Assembly (NCBI RefSeq): GCF_004769405.1
Contig: NZ_RQES01000005.1
Location: forward strand, 682,001-746,000
Source: Leptospira selangorensis
Lineage (GTDB): Bacteria > Spirochaetota > Leptospiria > Leptospirales > Leptospiraceae
Reading direction: 5' to 3'
Length of the DNA stretch: 64,000 bases
Shown: positions 19,468 to 28,862 of the stretch, one piece after another
How the letters are laid out: the number at the start of each line of letters is the position of its first letter
Position numbering within the stretch: position 1 is the stretch's first letter
Position numbers and translations under genes: made by a program
The notes under the pieces: generated by a model
Database searches by the model: none
The model's input: only the letters and a program-made list of their open reading frames with translations
Told to the model about the DNA's origin: nothing

Positions 19468-20349
19468 ATGCAATTAGGTGCAGTCGAAAAGGGGCTACTT
19501 CCGGCTCTTTTGGCAATCGTAATGCTCGGAATGGGATTCGGGCTGGCAATCGGGGACTTTAGAAGGATTTTTACAACTCCTCTCCAAACTTTGGTCGGTA
19601 CTTTGGGCCATTTTGTGATCATGCCTTTGGCCGCTTATGCAGTTGTATTAATTTTAGGTTTAGAATACGAACTCGCGTTAGGCGTCATTCTTGTAGGATC
19701 TTGTCCTAGTGGGACTACTTCTAATTTGATCAATTATTTGGCGAAAGGTGATGTGGCACTTGCAGTTGTGATCACTGCACTTTCTACACTTCTTTGTCCT
19801 TTACTGACTCCTGTGATCGTTACGTTTTTCGGTTCCTTATTGGATCCGACGGGTTCGAGTTTGATGCAGATTTCTTTCGTAGAGATGCTTAAGACTGTTG
19901 TAGTGATTATCGTTCTTCCTATCTCGATAGGTATGGCTGTAAAACATAAGTTCCCTAACTTTGCTCAAAAGATAGAAACTCCTTATAAAGTATTTTCCAT
20001 CTTGTTTTTAGTTTTTGTAATTGCTTTTGTAACTTATAAGAACAGAGACAATTTTATAGAGATGGTTCTTTTAGTCGGACTTGCGGTTATTCTTCATAAC
20101 ACTTTCGGATTTATAGCAGGTTATTTTTTCCCTAAATTATTAGGGATTGCGGAGAAGCAGTCGAGAACGATCTCCATCGAAGTTGCGATCCAGAATACTA
20201 CTCTTGGTATGACTCTTGCGATCCAATTTTTCGGTCCTAAAGTGGCTCTTCCTTCTGCGATCTTCAGTATTTGGATGTACATTGCTGGAATCGCGATGGC
20301 ACTTTTCTGGGGATATGTGGTTCCGCTTAAAGAAGAAAAAGCGGCTTAA
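19468..20349 (+). CDS. Bile acid:sodium symporter (BASS) family transporter
   Basis: A 293-residue inner-membrane protein with about ten hydrophobic segments. The BASS/SBF signature is present: ALGVILVGSCPSGTTSNLIN near residue 75-94, then YLAKGDVALAVVITALSTL; a second half has SRTISIEVAIQNTTLGMTLA. Bacterial members carry pantoate, pyruvate, thiamine precursors or bile acids, so the substrate cannot be named. The ATG has AAGGAGAG nine bases upstream. A bidirectional terminator follows. A second BASS gene lies at 47276-48172; the two are distant paralogues (CPSGTTSN versus CPSGPTSN). Confidence 0.92.
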   Translation: MQLGAVEKGLLPALLAIVMLGMGFGLAIGDFRRIFTTPLQTLVGTLGHFVIMPLAAYAVVLILGLEYELALGVILVGSCPSGTTSNLINYLAKGDVALAVVITALSTLLCPLLTPVIVTFFGSLLDPTGSSLMQISFVEMLKTVVVIIVLPISIGMAVKHKFPNFAQKIETPYKVFSILFLVFVIAFVTYKNRDNFIEMVLLVGLAVILHNTFGFIAGYFFPKLLGIAEKQSRTISIEVAIQNTTLGMTLAIQFFGPKVALPSAIFSIWMYIAGIAMALFWGYVVPLKEEKAA

Positions 20350-20367
20350 TGGTAGAATGAAAAAAAG

Positions 20368-20392
20368 AAGGCGGCAATATCGCCGCCTTTTC
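20368..20392. terminator. Bidirectional rho-independent terminator
   Basis: Stem AAGGCGGC (20368-20375) and GCCGCCTT (20382-20389) with loop AATATC; T-run on the plus strand and A-run (20360-20366) serving the minus strand. It separates the convergent BASS and pectinacetylesterase-like genes. Confidence 0.85.
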
Positions 20393-20401
20393 CGAGAGAG
20401 A

Positions 20402-21811
20402 TTATAGTAGAAGATTAACTAACGCGAACCAGAAATTCGTTACGTTTGCATCATTCGGATTCACACTTTCGAAGAAACTCCTAAAAGTAGAACTTCCCAA
20501 CAAATAATCATTGATGAATGTCCCGAGTGTAATTCCGGTATTTTCAATCTCCGTCCCGGTAAATTCCACGATAGAAGTACAATGGCTTTCGTTGATACTT
20601 CTATAATACGGGATAAAATATTCCAGATTCGGATATCTGTCGTATTGAGCCTTCAAATTCTCAATATCCTGAGCCCAAAGAGTTCCAATGATGTATTCCT
20701 TATCCGCAGGATTGTTTTCATCCAATCCGTAGAATCTTGCATAAGAATACATTGAATAATTGGCATCTCTCCTGAATAGAGTGATCGCCAATTTATCATT
20801 CGGGTATTTTTGAGCTAACGCTTCACTGATCTTTCCATAATCCGCACGAATATCTACAGAAGGGAAATCAGGCTGAGCCTTGCTAATAAAATACTCCGTA
20901 TTCCAAGCATCTTTGATCTTTTGCTGTAAAGGCCATTGGTTTCCAAATCCAGGAGCCGGGAAAATAGGGCCGGAATCATTCAATAGATAACTTTTAGAAG
21001 GACTTAAAGCTTTTCTAATGAAGTGATAGTTGATCATGGAACCTGCTCCACCTGCGCTACATCCGGAGACAAACATCTCTTTTGGTTTATTAAAATTATT
21101 CTTTAACCAATTGATGACAAGCTCCATGTTCTTAGCACCTACGTGACGATAGGTGATAGGAGGATTTTGTCCGGTCGGATCGGAATAACTTGCCACCTTA
21201 TTCCCTGCATACACATCTCCAGTGCAATAAGGAATGAAAACTTTGTTCCAATTAGAAGTTTTAACGTTTTGTCCGGTAGGATGATTCCTTAATATGATCG
21301 GAGAGATCACAGCGTTCGGACTTCCACCAGGAACATTCGGATCTATAAATGCTCCGAAGTTCATATGGTTATCAGGAATACCGTTAGGATTGGCTGCTCC
21401 TCTGATACCTGTTTGTCCAGTGCAACTTTCGTAATCCCAACAAGCTCCTCCCGGTTCCATATAGACTAAAAGCCTGCTGGAATACCCTAAGATCCAATCC
21501 AAGATCCCATCTGCTCGATCTACGAATATTTTGTAAGGGGTTCCGTTACCGCATACAGCTCCCGGAATATACACTACATCGTAAGATCCATAGACAACAC
21601 TTGTTAGATCGTCCAAAATATTTTGGGCTTTTGGATCTGCGTTGTCTAATCCAGCCAGATTGCCTGCGCCCTTCTCAGGAGTTTCTAAAAGTCCTCCTAA
21701 TAATGCTAGGTCCTGTGTATTGTTCGTATTTTGATCAGGGCTACAGTAAAATGACGTTACGGATAACGCTAGTACTATTCCTCCTAACCAAATTCTCTTC
21801 ACATCTTTCAT
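20402..21811 (-). CDS. Pectinacetylesterase-family lipoprotein hydrolase
   Basis: A secreted alpha/beta hydrolase of about 469 residues. The start is the ATG at 21811, since GGAGG lies nine bases before it, rather than the upstream ATG. The signal peptide ends in VTSFYC, a lipobox-like site. Family marks are MEPGGACWDYESC (oxyanion region with a disulphide-like pair) and VSGCSAGGAGSMINYHF, where the serine of GCSAGG is the nucleophile. The Asp and His partners should lie in the last third (NESHCTSIVEF contains a candidate His). The family (PAE/Notum) removes acyl groups from polysaccharides or lipids; the substrate here is unknown. It converges on the BASS gene across a terminator. Confidence 0.85.
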   Translation of the reverse strand: MKDVKRIWLGGIVLALSVTSFYCSPDQNTNNTQDLALLGGLLETPEKGAGNLAGLDNADPKAQNILDDLTSVVYGSYDVVYIPGAVCGNGTPYKIFVDRADGILDWILGYSSRLLVYMEPGGACWDYESCTGQTGIRGAANPNGIPDNHMNFGAFIDPNVPGGSPNAVISPIILRNHPTGQNVKTSNWNKVFIPYCTGDVYAGNKVASYSDPTGQNPPITYRHVGAKNMELVINWLKNNFNKPKEMFVSGCSAGGAGSMINYHFIRKALSPSKSYLLNDSGPIFPAPGFGNQWPLQQKIKDAWNTEYFISKAQPDFPSVDIRADYGKISEALAQKYPNDKLAITLFRRDANYSMYSYARFYGLDENNPADKEYIIGTLWAQDIENLKAQYDRYPNLEYFIPYYRSINESHCTSIVEFTGTEIENTGITLGTFINDYLLGSSTFRSFFESVNPNDANVTNFWFALVNLLL

Positions 21812-21838
21812 TTTGATTTGCCTCCAGTTCATAACTCC

Positions 21839-23248
21839 CTATTTCGCTTTTGATTGCGGAAATTCTAATATTACCTGGGCTCCTCCGAGTGTTTCGGAGT
21901 TACCCAAGCGGATACGTATTCCCATTCTATCTAATAACTTTTTAGCTAATGCGAGTCCGATCCCGCTGGAAGATTCGGCTCCTGTAGGTTTTGCGGAAAG
22001 AATAGAAAATTCCCTGAACATATCTTTTTCGTCTTCGGGTTGGAACCCAGGTCCAGAATCTTCTATTTTGATAATTAGAATTTTCTCATACGTTTTTGAG
22101 ATGAGTTCACTTTTGAGAGAGATCTCTGAATTCTCGGGAGAAAATTTAGCGGCATTACTTAATAGGTTATCGAATACTCGATACAGTATCTGAGGATTCG
22201 CTTGGAAATAGAAATTATACTCTGAAAGTTTGTCTTCTATCTTTATGTTTTTTGACGTGAATAAGAAGTTTAGATTGCAGGTTACCGATTTTAATAATAA
22301 TTCCGGATTTAATTTTTGGGTTTGGTTCTCGATCGTTTCCGCGTCTCCGGAACTTGCGAGATATAAAACATCTTCGATCGATTCTAGGATTTTACGAGAA
22401 GTTCTATCTATATGTTCTAGGATTTCAGGAGGGTCTGCATAAGAAGAGGTAATCCTATTTGGGGGAGAAACATGGCTTGGTTCTCTTGTATAAAGTCCTA
22501 CCAAACTTAAAATCCCCGTAACAGGACTTTTAAGATCATGAATGGCTATTCTTAAAATTTCAGATTTTTTAATGGATTCCATCACCAACTTTCTATTCAG
22601 ATCGCGGATGGATTGTTCTTTATGAAATGAATTTACCTTGGTGAGAAAACTGATCAGGTCCAATAAAATTGTCATGACCATGGTGAAGAAAAAATTCTGG
22701 ATCAGGAAGGATGAGTTCTTTCCTAACCAGAACATGGCTGCGAAGAAAACTGCGTAATTTGTGAAATAGATAATCTTCTTCGTTCTATCTGGATAGCGAA
22801 GAAGCACTGCGATACCAAGTTGGGTAAATGCGAATAAAGAAATATCCGTCCCAAATTGGAAGATGAGCAGGTTCATTGCTGTTCCTGCAGAAGTTAAAAA
22901 TAAGGTTCCGGCAATAGTGAGCCATCTTCTGCCGTTTTCACTTTTTAGAATTGGGAAATTCAAAAGAGCAGTGAAAAGAAAACATCCCGGAATAAAGATT
23001 GAGTTATAGATTAGGAGAGGAAAATATCCTGAATTTTTTAGAAAGTCCGTCCAATCCAAAACCGCAAAAGGGATATAGACTATGAATAAAAATGGGAAAA
23101 GATATCTGAGTATTAAATATACTTCGAAGTAAGCGGACCGAATGAATTCTTCGTTTCTTCTAACCTCCCTTAAGATCTGAAAGTGTTTCTTTATAAATAA
23201 TATAAAGTTTTTGGTCCTAAAACGAATGGCGACGTAGAAATGTTTCAC
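21839..23248 (-). CDS. Membrane sensor histidine kinase
   Basis: A 469-residue kinase. The first 210 residues hold about six hydrophobic segments (YLFPFLFIVYIPFAVL, FPLLIYNSIFIPGCFLF and others) with no large periplasmic domain, suggesting it senses a membrane-borne signal. The H-box is RIAIHDLKSPVTGILSLVG, phosphoacceptor near residue 237, followed by an N-box (LYRVFDNLLSNAAKFSPE), G1 (IKIEDSGPGF) and G2 (GIGLALAKKL). Its ATG overlaps the stop of the LytTR response regulator by 4 bp, so the two form a two-component pair. Confidence 0.92.
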   Translation of the reverse strand: MKHFYVAIRFRTKNFILFIKKHFQILREVRRNEEFIRSAYFEVYLILRYLFPFLFIVYIPFAVLDWTDFLKNSGYFPLLIYNSIFIPGCFLFTALLNFPILKSENGRRWLTIAGTLFLTSAGTAMNLLIFQFGTDISLFAFTQLGIAVLLRYPDRTKKIIYFTNYAVFFAAMFWLGKNSSFLIQNFFFTMVMTILLDLISFLTKVNSFHKEQSIRDLNRKLVMESIKKSEILRIAIHDLKSPVTGILSLVGLYTREPSHVSPPNRITSSYADPPEILEHIDRTSRKILESIEDVLYLASSGDAETIENQTQKLNPELLLKSVTCNLNFLFTSKNIKIEDKLSEYNFYFQANPQILYRVFDNLLSNAAKFSPENSEISLKSELISKTYEKILIIKIEDSGPGFQPEDEKDMFREFSILSAKPTGAESSSGIGLALAKKLLDRMGIRIRLGNSETLGGAQVILEFPQSKAK

Positions 23249-23973
23249 GGCAGACCTAAAACCTTATGATTTGAATTTTTGAATAATGTGAGAAGTTTAC
23301 TTCCCTGAGATCGACTAACGGGAATACTGTGATCAGTATGAAGAAGTAGTCTGTATGTGGTCGGTGTTTTGAATAAGATTTTCTTGACTTCTTCCAATCG
23401 AACCAGGTAACTTCTGTGGGCCCTGAAAAATCCATGTGCTTCCAGATCTTTTTGTAGTTGGTCTAATGTTTTTCTGACCTTCTCCACGTTTCCATCCTTA
23501 GTAAACAATCTGGCATAATTTCTTTCCGATCTTGCGAATACTATATTTCCGGGTTCGATAAGATTGATCCCTTCTTCTTTTTTGAGAGGAATTCCTTTTG
23601 GAGAGAATATATTAGGATGTGATGAAAGATATCTTTGGATGGAAATTCCGAATCTTTCTCTTGTGATCGGTTTCGGTAGGAAATCCAACACTGAAAATTC
23701 GAAAGCTTTTACTGCATTATCTCTTTCGGAAGATACGATAATCGTTTGGAAAAAACTTCTGCTTTCGATTTCCAAAAGTTTGAAGCCGGTTTCTCCTTGT
23801 AGATTTATATCCAGGAATAATAGATCCAACGGATTTTTGCGTATAAACTCTGCCGCAGATTCCGGATCGGAAACTGCATGGATACTTTGTATCTTTTCAT
23901 TCAAAAATTCTTTCGCTAAAATTTCCAAACAGCGAGAGGACAATAGATCATCTTCTACGATTAGGATTCGCAT
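23245..23973 (-). CDS. LytTR-family response regulator
   Basis: About 242 residues, taken to start at MRILIVEDD (23973) because the first 12 residues of the longer frame precede the receiver core. The receiver domain (1-120) has the acidic pair in VEDD, the phosphoacceptor Asp in LLFLDINLQG near residue 54, and a conserved Lys in LPKPITRERF. The C-terminal LytTR DNA-binding domain (about 140-242) shows NIVFARSERNYARLFTKDG and GFFRAHRSYLVRLEEVKKI. It is followed by and overlaps its histidine kinase gene. A perfect GTTATTAATAAC palindrome lies upstream at 24070-24081, a candidate control site. Confidence 0.92.
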   Translation of the reverse strand: MRILIVEDDLLSSRCLEILAKEFLNEKIQSIHAVSDPESAAEFIRKNPLDLLFLDINLQGETGFKLLEIESRSFFQTIIVSSERDNAVKAFEFSVLDFLPKPITRERFGISIQRYLSSHPNIFSPKGIPLKKEEGINLIEPGNIVFARSERNYARLFTKDGNVEKVRKTLDQLQKDLEAHGFFRAHRSYLVRLEEVKKILFKTPTTYRLLLHTDHSIPVSRSQGSKLLTLFKNSNHKVLGLP

Positions 23974-24743
23974 ACGCGGGAGTTTACTCCAGGTTTTAAA
24001 ACTAGTCAATTTATTAGGGACAAAGAGATCGCATCGGGGGACGAATGGATCGTTTTATGTAAAACAATTGTTATTAATAACGCTTGAATATTTTGTACAA
24101 ATCCAAGTGACATGCTGTTATACGTTATGCGAAATATGATAAGGGCAGTGGCAAGGATGCGTTTTTTGTACCACCGTACCGGCCCCCACCCAAAGAAGGG
24201 TGGGGATTGAAGTATATGGTGCTGATTGCGAATTTGACTTCGCTGTGCTCAGTCACCCTTCGGGAATCTAGCTCCCTATGGGTCGCTACGATTGGGTGGG
24301 GAGATCTTTTTCTAAAAAAGAGTCCTCATCCACAGTAGATCCTTCTCCTACGATTCGCGGCAGCGATGCGCAGGGCTTTTGTCCGGGCTTGCCCGGATGA
24401 GCGCTTTTGCGCGAACCCGTAGCAGCGCGGTCCGAGCGAAGCGAAAGAGCCGCCCGGATCTTTACTTAAGGAATTTTACGAATTTATAATGTTCTATTGG
24501 TTTTTTCCGGTTTTGGTTCGGTAGAAATTTGAAATTTTTTGTAGGACCGGCAGGCTTAGAGTTTGAGAGAAAGATCCGGCTTTTGGCCTGGATTTCTCCG
24601 TAGGATGGGGAGGTCAAAAAGGATGGACAGACTGGAAAAATCGGGTTTTGTTGAAAAAGTGGGACCGGTTTTGGCCGACTTTCCTACTTCTGATCTTATA
24701 TATTTTTTAAACCGATCTATTCTTAAATATAAGGGGAAATCTG
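23974..24743. other. Long non-coding region with GC-rich structured element
   Basis: About 770 bp without a credible gene. From the left: the LytTR promoter region with GTTATTAATAAC (24070-24081); a block from about 24183 to 24316 bounded by CCCCACCCAA and TTGGGTGGGG and ending in a CTTTTT-CT-AAAAAG hairpin; a markedly GC-rich block (24349-24465) with CCGGGC-TT-GCCCGG and GCGC-TTTT-GCGC hairpins; then AT-rich sequence leading to yebC. Short frames here start without ribosome sites. Confidence 0.6.
24183..24301. repeat. Inverted-repeat element with nested CCCCACCC hairpin
   Basis: CCCCACCCAA (24184-24193) and TTGGGTGGGG (24292-24301) form perfect 10-bp termini about 100 bp apart. The left terminus can also pair with GGGTGGGG at 24198-24205, giving two alternative structures. 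A related sequence lies at 25655-25678. Confidence 0.6.
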
Positions 24744-25493
24744 ATGTCCGGGCATAGTAAGTGGGCAACGATTAAACGCAAAAAAGACGCTATCGATTCT
24801 AAAAGAGGGGCGATTTTCACTAAGGTGGTCAAGGAGATCACTGTTGCGGCGCGTATGGGCGGAGGGGATATTAATACCAATCCGAGACTTAGACTCGCAG
24901 TGTTGAAGGCGAAGGCCAGCAACATGCCCAAAGACAATATTGATAGAGCTATCAAAAAAGGGACCGGCGAATTGGAAGGCGTTGTATATGAAGAATGCCT
25001 TTATGAATGTTTTGGACCTGGCGGAACCGCAATTATGGTAGAAGCTGTCACAGATAAAAAAACCAGGACCACTCCGGAGATCAAAAGTATTCTTACCAAG
25101 TTGGGCGGTTCTTTGGCCACTACAGGTAGCGTTAGTCGTCTCTTCGAAAGAAAAGGTATTATCGTAATTCCTTCCGATCAAATTTCTGAAGAGGAATTAT
25201 TTGAATTAGCAGTCGGCGCAGGTGCGGAAGATGTTCAGAACGAGGGAGAAGTTTTCAGAGTAGTAACTTCTCCGGACGATTATGAAGCAGTCCAAACCGC
25301 TTTGAATGATAAAGGGATCAAATCGGAAGAGTCAGAGATTAAGTTCGTGGCATTAGTAGGCGCAGAAGTTTCTGATAAAGATATTGCAGAAAAAGTAATG
25401 AAGCTTATCGACAACTTGGAAGGTCACGATGATGTCCAGGGTGTGAACTCCAACTTTGAACTTTCTCCTGAATTGGAAAAAGAATTCGGCTGA
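24744..25493 (+). CDS. yebC: YebC/PmpR-family protein
   Basis: A 249-residue protein of the YebC/PmpR/TACO1 family. It starts with the invariant [20 protein letters not shown] and continues with [21 protein letters not shown] sequence, [35 protein letters not shown] and a C-terminal half typical of the family ([16 protein letters not shown]). Members were described as transcription regulators; recent work on YebC points to a role in translating difficult proline stretches. GGGG lies ten bases before ATG. It is followed in the same direction by ruvC, a common arrangement. Confidence 0.96.
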   Translation: MSGHSKWATIKRKKDAIDSKRGAIFTKVVKEITVAARMGGGDINTNPRLRLAVLKAKASNMPKDNIDRAIKKGTGELEGVVYEECLYECFGPGGTAIMVEAVTDKKTRTTPEIKSILTKLGGSLATTGSVSRLFERKGIIVIPSDQISEEELFELAVGAGAEDVQNEGEVFRVVTSPDDYEAVQTALNDKGIKSEESEIKFVALVGAEVSDKDIAEKVMKLIDNLEGHDDVQGVNSNFELSPELEKEFG

Positions 25494-25559
25494 GATTTCA
25501 GAAGTCCGAGAATTTTTTCTTCGACTTCTTCTTTTCTGGGATCGGTAATTTGTGAGGTT

Positions 25560-25577
25560 TTGTTGGAATTCCAACAA
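25560..25577. repeat. GGAATTCC palindrome (TGTTGGAATTCCAACA type)
   Basis: A perfect 18-bp palindrome TTGTTGGAATTCCAACAA in the yebC-ruvC gap. It belongs to the same family as 25694-25709, 49530-49655, 61018-61066 and 63016-63031. Confidence 0.75.
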
Positions 25578-25654
25578 GATTTTGTGAAAGGAAATGAGGT
25601 TGCCGGTTTGAGGAATTTGTGATAGAGGGGAATCGACTCTCCCACGGGCCACTC

Positions 25655-25678
25655 CCCCCACCCGAAGCCGGGCGGGGG
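25655..25678. repeat. GC-rich hairpin related to the 24183 element
   Basis: CCCCCACCCG (25655-25664) pairs with CGGGCGGGGG (25669-25678) with one A-C mismatch. The left arm and its flank resemble the start of the element at 24183. Confidence 0.6.
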
Positions 25679-25693
25679 CGCCCTTCCCCCCCA

Positions 25694-25709
25694 TGTAGGA
25701 GTTCCTACA
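25694..25709. repeat. GGAGTTCC palindrome (TGTAGGAATTCCTACA type)
   Basis: TGTAGGAGTTCCTACA, palindromic except at the centre, 34 bp upstream of the ruvC start. Confidence 0.7.
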
Positions 25710-25743
25710 ATAAGAGCAAAATTTTAATTCAGGAGTCTTTTTA

Positions 25744-26229
25744 GTGAAAATTTTAGGAATAGACCCTGGGTCCCATCGTCTAGGTTATTCCGTTCTCCAA
25801 AAAGATAAGTCCGTAATTCACGTTCTCACTTACGGTACGATAGAAGTTCCGAGCGGAACAAAAAGTCCGGTCAATTTAATCGCTATTCGAAGACAATTGG
25901 ACGCGATTTTGGATGAGTATCATCCCGATCTAGCTTCTGTAGAAGAATTATTTTTCGCTAAAAATAGAACGACTGCTGCAAGAGTTTACGAGGCAAGAGG
26001 AGTTGTTTTGCTTACATTAGGAGAGCATAATATTCCTTTAGTCGAACCGACTGCTTCTCAGATCAAAAAAGGTACTACAGGTAGCGGGACAGCAGACAAA
26101 AAAGATATTAAAGCAGCCTTAAAACTTCTTTTAGGTCTGGAAAATTTAACCGGGCATGACGATTCTTGGGATGCTATTGCGTCTGCTTATGTAGGTTTCG
26201 CGATGAGCGGCTCTTTTAGAAATAAATGA
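25744..26229 (+). CDS. ruvC: Crossover junction endodeoxyribonuclease RuvC
   Basis: Resolves Holliday junctions in recombinational repair. 161 residues, starting at GTG with AGGAG thirteen bases upstream. The RNase-H-like fold shows Asp7 in [18 protein letters not shown], the second acidic residue in [10 protein letters not shown], and the C-terminal pair in [25 protein letters not shown] and [18 protein letters not shown] are standard RuvC segments. It follows yebC, separated by 250 bp that carry three palindromic elements. No ruvA or ruvB is nearby. The WG-repeat lipoprotein starts 15 bp downstream. Confidence 0.96.
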   Translation: MKILGIDPGSHRLGYSVLQKDKSVIHVLTYGTIEVPSGTKSPVNLIAIRRQLDAILDEYHPDLASVEELFFAKNRTTAARVYEARGVVLLTLGEHNIPLVEPTASQIKKGTTGSGTADKKDIKAALKLLLGLENLTGHDDSWDAIASAYVGFAMSGSFRNK

Positions 26230-26244
26230 TATATTGGAGGATCT

Positions 26245-26835
26245 ATGGATCGAAAAATTTACACCTTGGTGATTTTGGCTTTTTTGCCTATTCTTGCTTT
26301 CTGTTCTAAAAAAATACAATTAACCGCTTTCGAAGAGAATGGTGTTTATGGTTATAAGGACCAGAACGGAAAAGTCCAGATCACTCCTCAATATTCACTC
26401 GCTTTTGATTTTAACGAGAATGGTGTGGGTTTTTCTTTTGGTAAAGAAGGATGGATCTGTATAGATTCTCAAAATAAGGTTATATTGAATGCTTTTACTT
26501 ATGATAATGGTCCCGATTATTTTTCAGAAGGTCTGGCTCGATATGTTGAGAATTCTAAATTCGGATTTTTTGATTCTTCTTGTAAGAAGATAATTTCAGC
26601 GAATTATGATTTTGCTTTTCCAATCAGCGAGGGCTTTTCAATCGTTTGTAATGGTTGTAAGTCAGTTAGTGATGGAGAACATTCTACTATAGAAGGCGGA
26701 AAATACGGTCTGATCGATAAAACCGGAAAAATTGTGGTTCAGGTAGAATATGATTCTCTTTCTGAGATCAATCCGGAAACTAAAACATTACAGGGATCTA
26801 AAGGTAATGTGAAAACGGAAATCCGTCTTCCTTGA
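26245..26835 (+). CDS. WG-repeat lipoprotein
   Basis: A 196-residue probable lipoprotein; the signal peptide ends LPILAFC, with Cys near residue 20. The rest is made of WG (KWG) beta-type repeats, each with the pattern G-x-(Y/F)-G-(Y/F)-x-D-x-x-G-K: NGVYGYKDQNGKVQITPQY, KFGFFDSSCKKIISANYDF and KYGLIDKTGKIVVQVEYDS. Such repeats occur in surface or periplasmic proteins, usually of unknown function. GGAGG is eight bases before ATG. It directly follows ruvC but is unlikely to be functionally related to it. Confidence 0.85.
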   Translation: MDRKIYTLVILAFLPILAFCSKKIQLTAFEENGVYGYKDQNGKVQITPQYSLAFDFNENGVGFSFGKEGWICIDSQNKVILNAFTYDNGPDYFSEGLARYVENSKFGFFDSSCKKIISANYDFAFPISEGFSIVCNGCKSVSDGEHSTIEGGKYGLIDKTGKIVVQVEYDSLSEINPETKTLQGSKGNVKTEIRLP

Positions 26836-26855
26836 GGCAGAGATCGATCCGCTTC

Positions 26856-27212
26856 TTATTTACTTAAATATACACCCGATAGCACGGCAGCGATACAAAC
26901 TGTCGTGCTAAGAAGTATATATACAAAAAAACTAAAATAGTTTCCTGATTGGAGTAATTTCAGGTTTTCTAAAGCAAAAGTGGAGAAGGTTGTAAATCCT
27001 CCGCAAAATCCGACAGTTGCAAATAATCTAATATCTTCTGAAATTTTCCCCTGAGATAATCCGTAAAATACTCCGATGAGGAGTGAACCGATTATGTTTA
27101 CTGCAAATGTAGAAAGAGGAAAAGACCCCGAATCTTTCGAGATAGTTTGAGATATCATGTATCTACAAACTGATCCCAAAAATCCTCCGAGTCCTACGAG
27201 TAAAAGATTCAT
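26856..27212 (-). CDS. crcB: Fluoride ion channel CrcB (Fluc)
   Basis: Exports toxic fluoride through the inner membrane as a dual-topology dimer. 118 residues with four hydrophobic segments, the normal size. Seen are the start [18 protein letters not shown], the asparagine-bearing [16 protein letters not shown], and the selectivity segment [20 protein letters not shown] with its paired phenylalanines. It overlaps the coaX stop by 4 bp and forms the last gene of birA-coaX-crcB. No fluoride riboswitch is visible, so expression probably follows the operon. Confidence 0.95.
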   Translation of the reverse strand: MNLLLVGLGGFLGSVCRYMISQTISKDSGSFPLSTFAVNIIGSLLIGVFYGLSQGKISEDIRLFATVGFCGGFTTFSTFALENLKLLQSGNYFSFFVYILLSTTVCIAAVLSGVYLSK

Positions 27213-27985
27213 TTTGCATTATCTTCGTATAATATTTGTAGTCCCCTTAAAGTAAGTAGGGGTTCTATTTTATCAAAAATTTTAGGATTCGCTGCGTGAA
27301 TAGTGGTTACGAGTCCACCGGTCCCGATCACTTTATAATCATTTCCATGAGCGGCTTTGACTTCTTTTATAATCCCTTCTAAAAGGCCGATCCATCCAAA
27401 GAAAAATCCTGCCTGTATAGATTCTATAGTAGAATCTCCTAATATTTTAGAAGGAGCTTGGAATACGATAGGAGGTAATTGTGCAGTATTTCTAGTCAAA
27501 GCATCCATAGAACCTTTTAGTCCTGGAGCAATCACTCCTCCCAAATAATCAGGAGTATCATCCACTACGCAGAATGTAGTAGCAGTTCCTAAATCTATGA
27601 TGATCGATTTTCCTGGATGATCTTTTACTGCAGCAGCAGCATTTACTAATCTATCTGCGCCTATCTCGAAAGGTCTGGGATATTTTATCCCAAAAGGAAG
27701 TTTCATTTGATACTGAACTCTGATAGGTTCTATCTGGAACCAATCCTGTATCATTCTTTCTATGATAGGATTCAACGTAGGAACCACAGAAGAATAAATT
27801 CCGCCGACGATTTGGCTACTATCTATCTCAAATTCTCGGAGGAAACCTTTGAGATAAAGTCCCATTTCGTCGGAAGTTCTATCTCTTCGAGTAACTGTTC
27901 TTCTATGGAAAATCGGCTCTTTGGAACCGTTCTTATAAATACCGAAGACAGTGTTGGTATTCCCAACGTCGATTACTAGGATCAT
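27209..27985 (-). CDS. coaX: Type III pantothenate kinase
   Basis: Phosphorylates pantothenate, the first step of CoA synthesis. The start is placed at [15 protein letters not shown] (27985), one base after the birA stop; the longer frame would overlap birA without reason. At about 258 residues it fits CoaX. The ASKHA-fold marks are [10 protein letters not shown] (phosphate 1), the pantothenate-site region [15 protein letters not shown] near residue 100, and [15 protein letters not shown] (phosphate 2). A monovalent cation is normally needed. It is co-transcribed with birA upstream and crcB downstream, with overlapping junctions. Confidence 0.96.
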   Translation of the reverse strand: MILVIDVGNTNTVFGIYKNGSKEPIFHRRTVTRRDRTSDEMGLYLKGFLREFEIDSSQIVGGIYSSVVPTLNPIIERMIQDWFQIEPIRVQYQMKLPFGIKYPRPFEIGADRLVNAAAAVKDHPGKSIIIDLGTATTFCVVDDTPDYLGGVIAPGLKGSMDALTRNTAQLPPIVFQAPSKILGDSTIESIQAGFFFGWIGLLEGIIKEVKAAHGNDYKVIGTGGLVTTIHAANPKIFDKIEPLLTLRGLQILYEDNAK

Positions 27986-27986
27986 T

Positions 27987-28736
27987 CTATCCCAAGGACC
28001 TGAAATCCTCGGGGCTGTCAATGAATTCGACCATGTTTCCGACCGAGGTCCGGGCTAATAATTTTCCTTCTTCATTTACTCCCAACAAAGTTGCGATTTT
28101 TTGCTCTCCACTTTCCGTCCAGGCAATCGTTTCTCCTTTCCAGAGAAGTTTTTCGTTGATGAACTCTATTCTTTTTTCTCCATCTGAAATTGCTAATACT
28201 GCATCATTCAGAAGAGGAAGTAATGTTTCTAAAAATCGGGCCCTTCTTCCTTTTTCATTTTGATCACCAGTGATAAATCCTGCATCACTCAGGTAATCCG
28301 GAATTTCAGTGCCATAAAGATTGGCCCCTATTCCCAAGATCCAATCCCAAACTTCTCCTTCTTTTTCCGTTTCTATCAATATACCGCAGACTTTTTTTCC
28401 ATTTAAATAGATATCGTTCGGCCATTTGATCCTAAGATCTTTTTTACTGGCAGAAGGATATACGGACAAAATCGCCTTTGCTACCGCGACCCCAACATAC
28501 AAGGAGAATAGTCCGGGAGAAGATAGGTTGGAATCAGAGGAGAATTTGCCTGAAAAAATGAAGGGTTCGTCTCCCAAAATACTCCAGGTTTTTCCTTTTC
28601 TGCCCCGTCCGGAAGATTGAAAATCCGCTAGGATCCAGGATCCTGGTGGGAATTCCTTTCCTTTTAGGATGGTATTCGTGGAACCTGCTTCTGAGAGATA
28701 TATTCCCTTTTCGGGATCCAATAATTGAAACGACAT
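27987..28736 (-). CDS. birA: Biotin--[acetyl-CoA-carboxylase] ligase
   Basis: Attaches biotin to the carrier domain of biotin-dependent carboxylases. 249 residues, so it lacks the N-terminal winged-helix DNA-binding domain of E. coli BirA and is a group I ligase with no repressor role. Motifs: GSTNTILKG near residue 20, the biotinyl-AMP loop [17 protein letters not shown] near 40, and [20 protein letters not shown] near 105, with the catalytic Lys in KVCG. It starts the leftward birA-coaX-crcB operon and is divergent from the RND pump gene. Confidence 0.95.
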   Translation of the reverse strand: MSFQLLDPEKGIYLSEAGSTNTILKGKEFPPGSWILADFQSSGRGRKGKTWSILGDEPFIFSGKFSSDSNLSSPGLFSLYVGVAVAKAILSVYPSASKKDLRIKWPNDIYLNGKKVCGILIETEKEGEVWDWILGIGANLYGTEIPDYLSDAGFITGDQNEKGRRARFLETLLPLLNDAVLAISDGEKRIEFINEKLLWKGETIAWTESGEQKIATLLGVNEEGKLLARTSVGNMVEFIDSPEDFRSLG

Positions 28737-28862
28737 GAGTTCTGTTTAGTACACTTTTCTGATCTTTCGGACAAGAAAAAATCTGGCACTTGTGCGAAAA
28801 AGACAGGTCCTATTACTAAACAAAAAATCCCTCCCTACAAATATATATAGAAAGAGGTTCCC

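Noticed and set aside
24563..24757. 64-codon frame ahead of yebC
   Set aside because: Overlaps the yebC start in another frame; no ribosome site and no family match.
28769..28785. TGGCACTTGTGC as a possible sigma-54 promoter upstream of the RND gene
   Set aside because: The GC is one base short of the required GG-to-GC spacing.
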